In this document: piece by piece, positions 48,422-56,383 of the stretch
Layout of the letters: the number at the start of each line of letters is the position of its first letter
How positions within the stretch are numbered: the stretch's first letter is position 1
Origin: CAYQJL01 sp964612295
GTDB lineage: Bacteria; Eisenbacteria; RBG-16-71-46; CAIMUX01; WJJG01
Direction of reading: 5' to 3'
DNA: 64,000 nucleotides
Assembly (NCBI GenBank): GCA_964612295.1
Contig: CAZTDY010000015.1
Location: forward strand, 4,374 to 68,373
The notes under the pieces: model-generated
What the model saw: only the letters and a program-made list of their open reading frames with translations
Told to the model about the DNA's origin: nothing
Database searches by the model: none
Position numbers and translations under genes: made by a program

Positions 48422-48931
48422 TTACTCCGCGACCGGCGGCGTGAAAACGCGCCGTCCCAGCTCATTGTCGAGCATGAACATGCCGCCCTTGTTCTCTCCG
48501 ACCAGCGTGAGCTTCTGCACGATGTCGTCGACGGACGCTTCTTCTTCAACCTGCTCACCCACGAACCACTGCAGGAAGTTGTTGGTCGCGTGATCACTCT
48601 GCGAGAGGGCCAGATCCACCAGCTTGTTGATGCACCCGCTGATGTGCACCTCGTGATCGTAGGCTCCCTTGAAGGCGGCCAGCGGGGAAGCCCAGGTCGT
48701 CGCGGGCCCCTCGATCGCCGTCAACTTCACGGCGGCGCCGCGCTCGCAGATGTAGGCGAAGAACTTCTGCGCATGAGCGAGTTCTTCCATGGCCTGGTTC
48801 CGCATCCAGGAGGCGAAGCCCGCCAAACCGGTGGATTCGAAATGGGCCGCCATCGAGTAGTAGAGGTAGGCTGAGAACAGCTCTTCGTTGATTTGCTCGT
48901 TGAGCGCCGTCTCCATCTCCTTGCGCAACAT
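48422..48931 (-). CDS. ftnA: Ferritin
   Basis: 169 residues from the ATG at 48931 (MLRKEMETALNEQ), chosen since GGAGGG lies just before it; the ATG at 48946 would overlap the superoxide-reductase gene. A bacterial non-heme ferritin with ferroxidase residues in NEQINEELFSAYLYY, MRNQAMEELAHAQKFF and QWFVGEQVEEEASV. Stores iron and so limits Fenton chemistry; it lies between the superoxide reductase and flavodiiron genes. Confidence 0.94.
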   Translation of the reverse strand: MLRKEMETALNEQINEELFSAYLYYSMAAHFESTGLAGFASWMRNQAMEELAHAQKFFAYICERGAAVKLTAIEGPATTWASPLAAFKGAYDHEVHISGCINKLVDLALSQSDHATNNFLQWFVGEQVEEEASVDDIVQKLTLVGENKGGMFMLDNELGRRVFTPPVAE

Positions 48932-48933
48932 CT

Positions 48934-49308
48934 CTAGGCCCTCCATAGACCGTGGAGGTTACAGTAGGCTCGCACGGTCAGGTTTTTCGCATCGGTGGCA
49001 AAGGTCGCCTTCGGCGGATCGCCGGGATTGAGATGATGCTGGAACACCTTGCCGTCCGCGGTGAGTTCGATCCACTCGATATAGTGTTTCTCTTCCATCG
49101 GATGGTCCACGGAGCCGACGCTCACGGAAACCGATCCTTCGGCCCGCTCAACCACCGGCACGTGTTTCTCCTGAGCAGCGTCGGTCGAGTTTTCGGAAAG
49201 CAACGCCATCGGTTCGTTGCAGCACACCAAAGTTCCGGGACCTTCGTGAAGAACTTCGACCATGATCCCGCACTTCTCGCATTTGTAGACTTGAAGCTTC
49301 TCAGCCAT
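48934..49308 (-). CDS. Desulfoferrodoxin / superoxide reductase
   Basis: 124 residues. N-terminal desulforedoxin knuckle (YKCEKCGIMVEV...LVCCNEPM) for an FeCys4 centre, and the catalytic neelaredoxin domain with EKHVPV, HPMEEKHYIEWIEL and CNLHGLW, supplying the four His and one Cys of the active iron and the EKH loop. It reduces superoxide to peroxide without making oxygen, and passes the peroxide problem to the peroxiredoxin/rubrerythrins nearby. Confidence 0.96.
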   Translation of the reverse strand: MAEKLQVYKCEKCGIMVEVLHEGPGTLVCCNEPMALLSENSTDAAQEKHVPVVERAEGSVSVSVGSVDHPMEEKHYIEWIELTADGKVFQHHLNPGDPPKATFATDAKNLTVRAYCNLHGLWRA

Positions 49309-49486
49309 AACTTTCTCCTCTTCGATTCTCGAGTTCTCTCAATCGCTCAGGTGTTCGTGGTTGCGTTTTCAGTCCCGCCGGAATGGAAGCCGAGTCTAGC
49401 TGTCGGATCAACGAACGACTATACACAAGGACCAGACAAACTGGAAGTGGCAGTCAGGGACCAAACTCGGCGACCGCGGACCCTCC

Positions 49487-50077
49487 CTACGACATGTGCT
49501 TGGCGAGGTACTCCGCCACGCCGTCGGCCGTAGGCTTCATCGCGACCTCGCCTTCGGTCCAATTGGCCGGGCAGACCTCACCGTGCTTCTCAGTAAACTG
49601 CAGCGCATCGACCATCCGAATGGCCTCATCAACGCTCCGCCCCAGGCTGAGATCGTTGACGACCGCGTGGCGGATGACACCTTCCTTGTCGATCAGGAAG
49701 AGCCCCCGCAGGGCCACGGCCTCGTCGGCCAGAACGCCGTAGGAACGGGAAATCGACTTGTCCAGGTCAGCGACCAGCGGGTATTTGATCTGGCCAATGC
49801 CGCCCTTGTCGATCGGGGTGTTCTTCCAGGCCAGATGGGTGAAGTGCGAATCGATCGAAACGCCGATCACCTCCACGCCCTTTTTCTGGAAAGCTTCGAG
49901 TTTCTGATCGAACGCGATGATTTCCGACGGGCAGACGAAGGTGAAGTCGAGCGGGTAGAAGAACAGGACCACGTACTTCCCACGGTAGTCGGAGAGCTTC
50001 AGCTCGGAGAATTCGTTGTCGGCCATCACGGCCTGCGCAGCGAATTCGGGTGCCTCCTTGGTAACGAGAGTCGACAT
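49487..50077 (-). CDS. 2-Cys peroxiredoxin (AhpC type)
   Basis: 196 residues from the ATG at 50077 with AAAGGGGA before it. FFYPLDFTFVCPSEIIAF holds the peroxidatic Cys with the Thr-x-x-Cys motif, and HGEVCPANW holds the resolving Cys of a typical 2-Cys enzyme. It removes peroxide and lies 17 bases behind the PerR-like gene, in the same direction. Confidence 0.95.
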   Translation of the reverse strand: MSTLVTKEAPEFAAQAVMADNEFSELKLSDYRGKYVVLFFYPLDFTFVCPSEIIAFDQKLEAFQKKGVEVIGVSIDSHFTHLAWKNTPIDKGGIGQIKYPLVADLDKSISRSYGVLADEAVALRGLFLIDKEGVIRHAVVNDLSLGRSVDEAIRMVDALQFTEKHGEVCPANWTEGEVAMKPTADGVAEYLAKHMS

Positions 50078-50093
50078 CGGCAGATCCCCTTTC

Positions 50094-50540
50094 CTAGGTA
50101 TGTTTCCATTGCCGGTGCAGGCAGGCCTTCTCCTCCTCGGAGAGGTGCCCATTGCACACCCGGCAGATTCCCACGATCTCGAGCCGCAGACCCAGAACCT
50201 GTTCCGTATCCAGCTCCGCGACCTTTTTCAAAGCTGACTCATCCACAACGTCACCTGACGAGTGAACATCCGAAATGCAATCACAAGCCACACACCGCAG
50301 ATGGTAGTGAGGATGCAGATCCGCGTCGTAGCGGGTCTGCCCCCCACCCAGATCGAGTTTGCGCACCGTGCCCTGCTGAACGAGAAGGTCCAGATTTCGG
50401 TAGACCGTCCCCAGGCTGATGCGCGGCAGCTTGTCGCGCACGATGTCGAACAACTCCGTGGCCGTGGGGTGCGTCCGAAGGTGCGATAGCTCTTCCAAGA
50501 TCACCCGGCGCTGCTTTGTGTTTCTTGTATGTGGGCTCAT
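50094..50540 (-). CDS. perR: Fur-family regulator, probably PerR
   Basis: 148 residues from the ATG at 50540; the SD sequence is AGGAG. Winged helix with TATELFDIVRDKLPRISLGTVYRNLDLLVQQG, then the dimer/metal domain with HPHYHLRCVACDCISDV and GICRVCNGHL, the two C-x2-C pairs that hold structural zinc. Its genomic setting (peroxiredoxin, superoxide reductase, rubrerythrin) argues for PerR rather than Fur. A 27-bp palindrome covers its own promoter and start region. Confidence 0.88.
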   Translation of the reverse strand: MSPHTRNTKQRRVILEELSHLRTHPTATELFDIVRDKLPRISLGTVYRNLDLLVQQGTVRKLDLGGGQTRYDADLHPHYHLRCVACDCISDVHSSGDVVDESALKKVAELDTEQVLGLRLEIVGICRVCNGHLSEEEKACLHRQWKHT

Positions 50541-50549
50541 GCTTGCTCC

Positions 50550-50576
50550 TATCAATAACAGAAGCTATTACTGATA
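50550..50576. promoter_or_regulatory. PerR/Fur-type operator between perR and rubrerythrin genes
   Basis: TATCAATAACAG and CTATTACTGATA pair at 10 of 12 positions around a three-base spacer. AT-rich against a GC-rich background, it lies just ahead of perR and about 100 bases ahead of the divergent rubrerythrin gene, so one site could control both. Confidence 0.65.
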
Positions 50577-50677
50577 AGTTTCAATGTCAACTCTTTTTGT
50601 TCAGTCCCGTGTGGGGTACGGTGTTCTCGTAGTGGACAGCGCCGCCAACCGTGGCGGCAGGTGATGTGGAGGAAATC

Positions 50678-51190
50678 ATGGACGAGAGCACAAAACGTGT
50701 GGCCGAGGGCCTGAAGAAGGCGATGCAGGCCGAGCATGAAGGTCGGCACTTCTATCTGATGGCGGCCGGGAGCACCCAGGACGCCAAAGGGCAAGCGACG
50801 TTCACGGACCTGGCAGAGGAAGAGCTTGACCATTTCAACTATCTCAAGAGGCACTATGAATCCGTTCTCAAGACCGGCAAGGTCGATGCGACGGCCGTTC
50901 TGGGGGAACAGAAGGCGCTGAGCGGAACCCACCCCATCTTCTCTGAAGAAATCAAGACCCGGGTGAAGGACGCTCACTATGAGATGACCGCCCTCTCGAT
51001 CGGGATCCAGCTCGAACTCTCTGCGGTGAACTTCTACCGGGCCGAGGCGGAAGCGACCAGCGATCCACAGGTGAAGAAGCTCCACGAGGAACTCGCCAAG
51101 TGGGAGCAGGGACATCTGGCGGCGCTGGAGCAGCAGGCCAACGCGCTGAAAGAGGACTACTGGCACGACGCCGGGTTCGCGCCGTTCTAG
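50678..51190 (+). CDS. Rubrerythrin-like ferritin-fold diiron protein
   Basis: 170 residues from the ATG at 50678 with GGAGG before it. Diiron ligands lie in MQAEHEGRHFYLMAA, LAEEELDHFNYL, LSIGIQLELSAVNFYRAEA and EELAKWEQGHLAAL, giving two E...ExxH sets. It has no rubredoxin tail, and ends DYWHDAGFAPF. Divergent from perR across a shared operator, so peroxide induction is likely. Confidence 0.88.
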   Translation: MDESTKRVAEGLKKAMQAEHEGRHFYLMAAGSTQDAKGQATFTDLAEEELDHFNYLKRHYESVLKTGKVDATAVLGEQKALSGTHPIFSEEIKTRVKDAHYEMTALSIGIQLELSAVNFYRAEAEATSDPQVKKLHEELAKWEQGHLAALEQQANALKEDYWHDAGFAPF

Positions 51191-51214
51191 ATTCTCGCAG
51201 ACTCATGAGTAGCA

Positions 51215-51246
51215 AAACGCCGCTCCCCTACCGGGGGGCGGCGTTT
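51215..51246. terminator. Bidirectional terminator
   Basis: AAACGCCGCTCCCC pairs with GGGGGGCGGCGTTT (one T-G pair) across a four-base loop, with A and T at the two outer ends. It lies between the converging rubrerythrin and receiver-like genes. Confidence 0.7.
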
Positions 51247-51282
51247 GCATACGCTATTGCTTCGTGGAACCCGCCGGAGAGG

Positions 51283-52062
51283 CTACGTTCCGTACCGGCG
51301 CTGCTCCTCAGGTCCCCGGGAGGTCGGCGGATCCAGGGAACGGGACCTCTCCTCCTGCGCGGCTGATTCCACCAGTGACTCGGCTGAGAAGAGGGTTCGC
51401 TGCGCACGCCGGGGCTGGTCTTTGCTCCGTTCGATTCCCTCGAGCTGGATGGTCCGCGCCGCGACGTCGAGTTCCTGGGCCAGATGGCTGAGTTCAACCA
51501 GCTGCTGTCTGGCGTTGCGGATCGTCTTGTGACGAAGCGCGGGGTGTTGATTCTCTTCCGCGTCCAGCAGGGTCAGGAACGCGTCCATCGAGTCCCCGCT
51601 CTTCTCCATCCGCAGGCGCACCTCGTCGAGAACCGCGACCAGGTCCTTCCACCAGGTCAGGGCCCGGCGGTTTGCCTCGAACAACCGGTGCTTGAGGCGA
51701 TGGTGTTTAACCCAATGCCGCAGTGCTCGATCCAGCAGGAAGGGCGTCAGCATATCGCGATAGAGGATTTCGGCCATCCCCGCGCGTAGCCATCGTTCCG
51801 ACTCGATCAGCTGGCCTGATCCAATCCCGAGAATCGGGAAGCTGCTGCGGGACACGAACCGGATGCGGCTGACGAACTCGGGCTCGGAAAAGGAGGGGTC
51901 TTCCATATCGAGAAGCATCACATCACCGGCGCCGGTGTAGGCCAGATCCAGACACTCCTGTTCGGTCGCCACGTGGCGGATCCGCCGGCGGCGCGGGATG
52001 AGCCCACGGATGAACCGGGAATCTTCCGATTCGGCGACCACGACCTGCAAACAACGTTTCAC
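51283..52062 (-). CDS. Receiver-like protein with unknown helical output
   Basis: 259 residues. The first 115 look like a divergent response-regulator receiver: acidic ES-ED at 11-14, possible phospho-Asp52 (DVMLLDMEDPSF), a hydrophobic strand PILGIGSG in place of the usual Thr/Ser strand, and no clear conserved Lys. The rest is charged helices (RHWVKHHRLKHRLFEANRR...HLAQELDVAARTIQLEG) and a disordered Arg/Ser/Glu tail. I do not recognise the output. No kinase lies next to it. Confidence 0.7.
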   Translation of the reverse strand: MKRCLQVVVAESEDSRFIRGLIPRRRRIRHVATEQECLDLAYTGAGDVMLLDMEDPSFSEPEFVSRIRFVSRSSFPILGIGSGQLIESERWLRAGMAEILYRDMLTPFLLDRALRHWVKHHRLKHRLFEANRRALTWWKDLVAVLDEVRLRMEKSGDSMDAFLTLLDAEENQHPALRHKTIRNARQQLVELSHLAQELDVAARTIQLEGIERSKDQPRRAQRTLFSAESLVESAAQEERSRSLDPPTSRGPEEQRRYGT

Positions 52063-52217
52063 ATGACCCCCCTGATGAGTTCTCCACTTGAAGTCGACGG
52101 GCGATGCCCGCCCCCGGCGAGTTCGCTCCCTCTATGATCTTCGGCAGGCGCCGGCGGGGGCTTGAGGAGGCGACGGAATTTGGCCCGGCGATACGCGCAA
52201 GTGGCTCATGAGATGCA

Positions 52218-52874
52218 CTATACGGTGGCTGAGGGGCGCCGTCTCTTTTTTCGCGTGTGCGTGACCAGCTGTTCGAAAATCGATTCGACGACCAGGTCGC
52301 TGCTCAGCTCGGGATGAAAGCTCGCCGCCAGGAGCGAACCCTGGCGGACGAGCACGGGGATTCCGTCGTGGAGGGCGAGCACGGAGACCGACTCCCCCAC
52401 GCGCGTAATCTTGGGAGCGCGGATGAAGACGAGTTCGAGGTCCGCTTCCGTTGCCCGCCGATCGAGCCCGACTGACGGGGTCAGGTCAGTGGGCACCTGC
52501 GCAGACCCCGACGCGGTGAAGGAATCGACCTGCCGCCCGTAGGCGTTGCGCTGCACGGTGACATCGATCAACCCCAACGAATCCTGCTGGGGGTCGACGA
52601 CCTTCCGGGCGAGTAGGATCAGGCCGGCACAGGTACCAAAGATCGGCTTTCCATTGCCTGAGAAACTGAGCACCCCGTCCCAGAGGCCGGTCTCCTTCAT
52701 GAGCTTGATCAGTGTCGTGGTTTCGCCGCCGGGCAGGACCAACCCATCGACCTTCTCGAGCTCGGCCGGGGTGCGCACTTCTCGCGTCACGCACCCCAGC
52801 CGTTCAAAGCCGCGGGCATGGGCGGCAAAATCCCCCTGCAGGGCCAGCACGCCGATCGTGCTCGCTGCGCCCAT
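52218..52874 (-). CDS. pdxT: Pyridoxal 5'-phosphate synthase glutaminase subunit
   Basis: 218 residues from the ATG at 52874 (MGAASTIGVLALQGDF), AGGTGA upstream. Class I glutamine amidotransferase: LVLPGGETTTLIKL (oxyanion), nucleophile Cys in FGTCAGLILLA, and the His-Glu pair in AASFHPELSSD. Supplies ammonia to PdxS in the DXP-independent vitamin B6 pathway. Directly follows pdxS. Confidence 0.96.
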   Translation of the reverse strand: MGAASTIGVLALQGDFAAHARGFERLGCVTREVRTPAELEKVDGLVLPGGETTTLIKLMKETGLWDGVLSFSGNGKPIFGTCAGLILLARKVVDPQQDSLGLIDVTVQRNAYGRQVDSFTASGSAQVPTDLTPSVGLDRRATEADLELVFIRAPKITRVGESVSVLALHDGIPVLVRQGSLLAASFHPELSSDLVVESIFEQLVTHTRKKRRRPSATV

Positions 52875-52909
52875 GGTGTTCTCACCTGTAGAAGACATCG
52901 TCGGCAAGC

Positions 52910-53791
52910 CTACCAGCCGCGGGTCTGCAGCAGATCCTCGGGTGCCATCTTCGACACATCCAGACCGGCCATGGCGTCACCGAGACCTTCCGACAACTTC
53001 GCGAGCATGTCGAAGTCCTGGTAGTAGGTCACCGCCTTGACAATGGCGGCCGCGCGAGGTGCGGGATCACTCGACTTGAAGATCCCGCTGCCCACGAAGA
53101 CGCTCTCGGCGCCCAGCTGCATCATCAGCGAGGCGTCGGCCGGGGTGGCGATGCCGCCGGCGGAGAAGTTCGGGACCGGCAGTTTGCCCTCTTTGGCGAC
53201 CCAGCGAACGATCTCGTACGGTGCGCCGAGCTCTTTGGCCTTGGTCATCAACTGCTCCGGCCTCAGCAGGGTGAGCTCGCGGATACCACCGGTGACGGCC
53301 CGCATGTGGCGCACGGCCTCGACGATATCGCCGGACCCCGCCTCACCCTTGGTGCGAATCATGGCCGCGCCTTCGCCGATCCGGCGGAGGGCCTCTCCGA
53401 GATCCCGGCATCCACAGACGAAGGGCACCTTGAACGCGAACTTGTCGATGTGATAGCGCTCATCGGCCGGAGTCAGAACCTCGCTCTCATCTACGAAGTC
53501 CACCCCGAGCGCTTCGAGGATTTGAGCCTCCGCGAAGTGTCCGATGCGCGCCTTCGCCATCACGGGGATCGTCACGGCCTTGATGATCTCCCGAATCTTG
53601 GTGGGATCGGCCATGCGGGCCACGCCGCCATCACGGCGAATGTCCGCGGGCACGCGCTCGAGCGCCATCACCGACACCGCCCCCGCGTCCTGGGCGATCT
53701 TCGCCTGTTCCGCGTTGGTGACGTCCATGACGACCCCGCCCTTGAGCATCTCTGCCAGGCCGGTTTTGACCCGAAGCGATCCGATTTCCAT
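52910..53791 (-). CDS. pdxS: Pyridoxal 5'-phosphate synthase subunit
   Basis: 293 residues, the normal length for this highly conserved TIM barrel. MLKGGVVMDVTNAEQAKIAQDAGAV, ALERVPADIRRDGGVARM and VMAKARIGHFAEAQ contain the catalytic lysines; IRTKGEAGSGDIVEAVRHMR and NFSAGGIATPADASLMMQLG the phosphate sites. It makes PLP from ribose 5-phosphate, glyceraldehyde 3-phosphate and PdxT-derived ammonia. Confidence 0.97.
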   Translation of the reverse strand: MEIGSLRVKTGLAEMLKGGVVMDVTNAEQAKIAQDAGAVSVMALERVPADIRRDGGVARMADPTKIREIIKAVTIPVMAKARIGHFAEAQILEALGVDFVDESEVLTPADERYHIDKFAFKVPFVCGCRDLGEALRRIGEGAAMIRTKGEAGSGDIVEAVRHMRAVTGGIRELTLLRPEQLMTKAKELGAPYEIVRWVAKEGKLPVPNFSAGGIATPADASLMMQLGAESVFVGSGIFKSSDPAPRAAAIVKAVTYYQDFDMLAKLSEGLGDAMAGLDVSKMAPEDLLQTRGW

Positions 53792-53820
53792 CTCAAACCT
53801 CCTTCTTCACGAATCTGGCG

Positions 53821-55389
53821 TTACAGAGGCGGTAAAGCCCCATCCTCGGGGCGCGGCTCCACATTCGGCAGGCGCAGCTGAGCCTGAATCAGCTCACCCA
53901 GCAGCGTGATGCCTTTCAGAATGCGGGCTGGCGTTTCACGATTGAAGGTCAGCCGGAGCCCATCGGCTCCACCCCCGTTCGGATAGAACGCGGGCCCCGG
54001 CGCGAACAGAACGCCCTTGGGGGCGGCTTCGCGCAAGAGCGCCGTACTGTCGAGCGGCGCGGGCAGCGTGGCCCACAGCGTCATCCCCCCCCGGGGACGA
54101 GTCCAGCGGGCACCGGGCGGGAAGTGGTTGGGCAGTGCTTGCAGCATCGCCCGCAGCCGCTTCCCATACAGAGAGCGCAACCGGACCAGGTGCTCGTCGA
54201 GCTGTCCAGAGCGGCAGAACCGGTCCATGATGCGTTGCGTGAGCACGCCCGACGACAGATCCGTCGCCCATCTGAGCGACCGCATCACATCGCAAAGCGG
54301 CTCGGGCACGACAATCCAACCCAGGCGAAGCCCGGGAAACAGAATCTTCGAGAAGGTCCCCAGGTGGATGATCATCCCATCCGGGTCATCGGCCAGCAGC
54401 GGCCGGGGCGGGGACCCATCGTAATAGAGTGGCGTGTCGTAGTGGTCTTCGATGATCGGCAGGGTGCGCTCCTTCGCAAGCGCAAGCAACTCCGCGCGCC
54501 GCCCCTGCCCCAGACTTACCCCTGTCGGGTTCTGGAAGCAGGGCATCGTATAGAGCATCCGCACGCGGTCGCGCGCGCAGGCCTCCGTGAGCACCGCGGT
54601 GGAAAGGCCCTCATCATCGACAGGGACTCCCACCATCCGCACCCCGGCGTGGCGGAGCGTCAAGTGCGCCCCTGAATAGGTCGGCTCTTCAATCGCCACC
54701 CGATCCCCGGGCGCGAGGAGGAGTTTCGAGAGCAGATCGATCCCCTGCTGCGAACCGCTGATCACGAAGATGCGCTTCGGGTCGATCGAGGGCACGCCGC
54801 TTTGAACAAGCCACTGCGCGATCCATTCCCGTAGGGAGGGATCTCCTTCGGGCGGCCCGTACTCCAGAAGATTGGGATCTCCGCCGGCCAGCACCTCGTG
54901 CACGCACTCGCCAAACGCGTCCATCGGAAACTCGCGGCTGTCGGGCACGGCGCCGGTCAGTTGGATGGCCCCGTCGGCAACCTGGAGTCCGGACGGATGC
55001 ATGGCGGAGAGTGGATCGAGTTCGAATCGGGAAGGATCTCGGAAGAGTGACCGCCAGGAAAAACCGCCGGCCCGAGCAGCGCCGCGCTCGGCAGCAGGGG
55101 ACGTGGCGTCCGGCTCACCCCCACCCTGCACGAAGGTCCCCGCCCCGACGGCGGAATGAAGCGCGCCCTCCTGTTCGAGCAGACGATACGCGGCCACAAC
55201 AGTGTTGCGATGCACTCCAAGCCAGGTCGCCAGCTGACGCGTCGCCGGAAGGCGCATCCCGGCGGGGAGTTCCCCTCGTCCGATCGCATCCCGAATCCGT
55301 CCGGCCAGCTGATGATAGAGCGGTTCGCTGGCGTCGCGCTCCAGGCGAAGCATCGTGGACCAGGACTGTTTTTCGACGCGGACATTCAT
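53821..55389 (-). CDS. pdxR: PdxR-type MocR/GntR regulator with aminotransferase-like domain
   Basis: About 522 residues from the ATG at 55389 (MNVRVEKQSW); the open frame extends upstream but without family sequence. N-terminal GntR winged helix (EPLYHQLAGRIRDAIGRGELPAGMRLPATRQLATWLGVHRNTVVAAYRLLEQEGAL), a linker, then a fold-type I aminotransferase domain with FVISGSQQGIDLLSKLLL, MLYTMPCFQNPTGVSL and HLGTFSKILFPGLRLGWIV, in which the Lys of FSKI would bind PLP. The gene is first in a pdxR-pdxS-pdxT operon, so it likely senses PLP and controls the pathway. Confidence 0.9.
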   Translation of the reverse strand: MNVRVEKQSWSTMLRLERDASEPLYHQLAGRIRDAIGRGELPAGMRLPATRQLATWLGVHRNTVVAAYRLLEQEGALHSAVGAGTFVQGGGEPDATSPAAERGAARAGGFSWRSLFRDPSRFELDPLSAMHPSGLQVADGAIQLTGAVPDSREFPMDAFGECVHEVLAGGDPNLLEYGPPEGDPSLREWIAQWLVQSGVPSIDPKRIFVISGSQQGIDLLSKLLLAPGDRVAIEEPTYSGAHLTLRHAGVRMVGVPVDDEGLSTAVLTEACARDRVRMLYTMPCFQNPTGVSLGQGRRAELLALAKERTLPIIEDHYDTPLYYDGSPPRPLLADDPDGMIIHLGTFSKILFPGLRLGWIVVPEPLCDVMRSLRWATDLSSGVLTQRIMDRFCRSGQLDEHLVRLRSLYGKRLRAMLQALPNHFPPGARWTRPRGGMTLWATLPAPLDSTALLREAAPKGVLFAPGPAFYPNGGGADGLRLTFNRETPARILKGITLLGELIQAQLRLPNVEPRPEDGALPPL

Positions 55390-55708
55390 GCGAGTGACCC
55401 AGTTCGGGTGATCTGCAACTGGACCTGCGTATCCCTTCGAACGGTGCCAGTTTAGCAAACTACAGACCATTTCCAAGGACCAATTCATCGAATTGCTCTT
55501 CATTTGCGTCATTGGAACGTACCAATGTGACATTCGGCCACGACGGGATGCCCATACGAGCACCTTTCAAGGCACGCTTTCCCGTTGCCCACCTCGGGGA
55601 CATCCCGTAGGTTGGATTTGGGAACGAGTTTGGCCGTGTTGCCGAAGTGCTGACGTGGGGATGGGTTCGCGTGCCCCACCCCATTTGAGGACCAGGAGGA
55701 GGTCGCCG
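55390..55708. other. Divergent intergenic region, 319 bases, between pdxR and the ACT gene
   Basis: Contains the candidate MocR half-sites (listed separately) on the pdxR side. AGGAGGAGG at about 55694-55702 is the ribosome-binding site for the ACT-domain gene. No convincing coding frame is visible. Confidence 0.5.
55464..55526 (-). promoter_or_regulatory. Candidate PdxR (MocR) operator half-sites
   Basis: On the minus strand ATTGGTAC (55526-55519), ATTGGTCC (55484-55477) and AATGGTCT (55471-55464) are near-direct repeats. The first is also half of ATTGGAACGTACCAAT, a palindrome with 14 of 16 positions. MocR regulators typically bind direct repeats ahead of their own gene. Confidence 0.4.
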
Positions 55709-56185
55709 ATGGATACCCTTCGAATTGTGGCCAACAAGAACATCAGCAAAGTGGTCCTACAGGGCGTACCTGATCGCCCCGGAATTGCGGCGGAGATCTT
55801 TGGCAACCTGGGCATGCAGGGCTTCAACGTGGAACTGGTCGTATCGACCGGCGGAACGCGCGGCACGGCTGACATCTGTCTCGCCGTATCCGAGGATCAA
55901 GAGAGCCAGGTCTGCGTGGCTCTGGAAGTCATCAACAAAGAGGTCATGGGCACTCAAGTCGTCGCGGACAAGCGGGTTTCCCTGGTTTCGGTCGTTGGAT
56001 CGAATCTCTCGAAGATCCCCGGTGTCGCGGGACGCATGTTCAAGACCCTGTCAGCCAAAGGCGTCAACATCGAGATCATCTCCACCTCACTCTCCTCGGT
56101 CACCTGTCTGATCCCCGAGGAAAAAACCAACGAGGCCGTCGCCGCGTTGGAAGGTGAGTTCTTGGACGAGCAAGCCGCCGAGTAA
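55709..56185 (+). CDS. Stand-alone double ACT-domain protein, aspartokinase regulatory-domain type
   Basis: 158 residues, AGGAGGAGG before the ATG. It consists of two ACT domains only: KVVLQGVPDRPGIAAEIFGNLGMQGFNVELVVSTGG and VSLVSVVGSNLSKIPGVAGRMFKTLSAKGVNIEIISTS. The sequence matches the C-terminal regulatory half of bacterial aspartokinases (beta-subunit-like), but no kinase domain is attached, and no aspartokinase gene lies nearby. It could bind lysine or threonine and regulate an enzyme in trans. The ending TNEAVAALEGEFLDEQ is typical of aspartokinase C-termini. Confidence 0.82.
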   Translation: MDTLRIVANKNISKVVLQGVPDRPGIAAEIFGNLGMQGFNVELVVSTGGTRGTADICLAVSEDQESQVCVALEVINKEVMGTQVVADKRVSLVSVVGSNLSKIPGVAGRMFKTLSAKGVNIEIISTSLSSVTCLIPEEKTNEAVAALEGEFLDEQAAE

Positions 56186-56383
56186 TCTGGCGTCGCCCCC
56201 CTCACACACGGACCGCAACAAGCGTGGTCACGACAACGGAGCAGATGCACCCCGCCGGATCCTGACGGGCAGCCGGTGGCTTGCTACTGCGTATGCCCTT
56301 TGATAAGGTGCATTTGGCGAGATCATCCGAATTTCAACCCTGCTTTCAATACACCTTGAGAGACCGGATGGGGAGGATATGGA

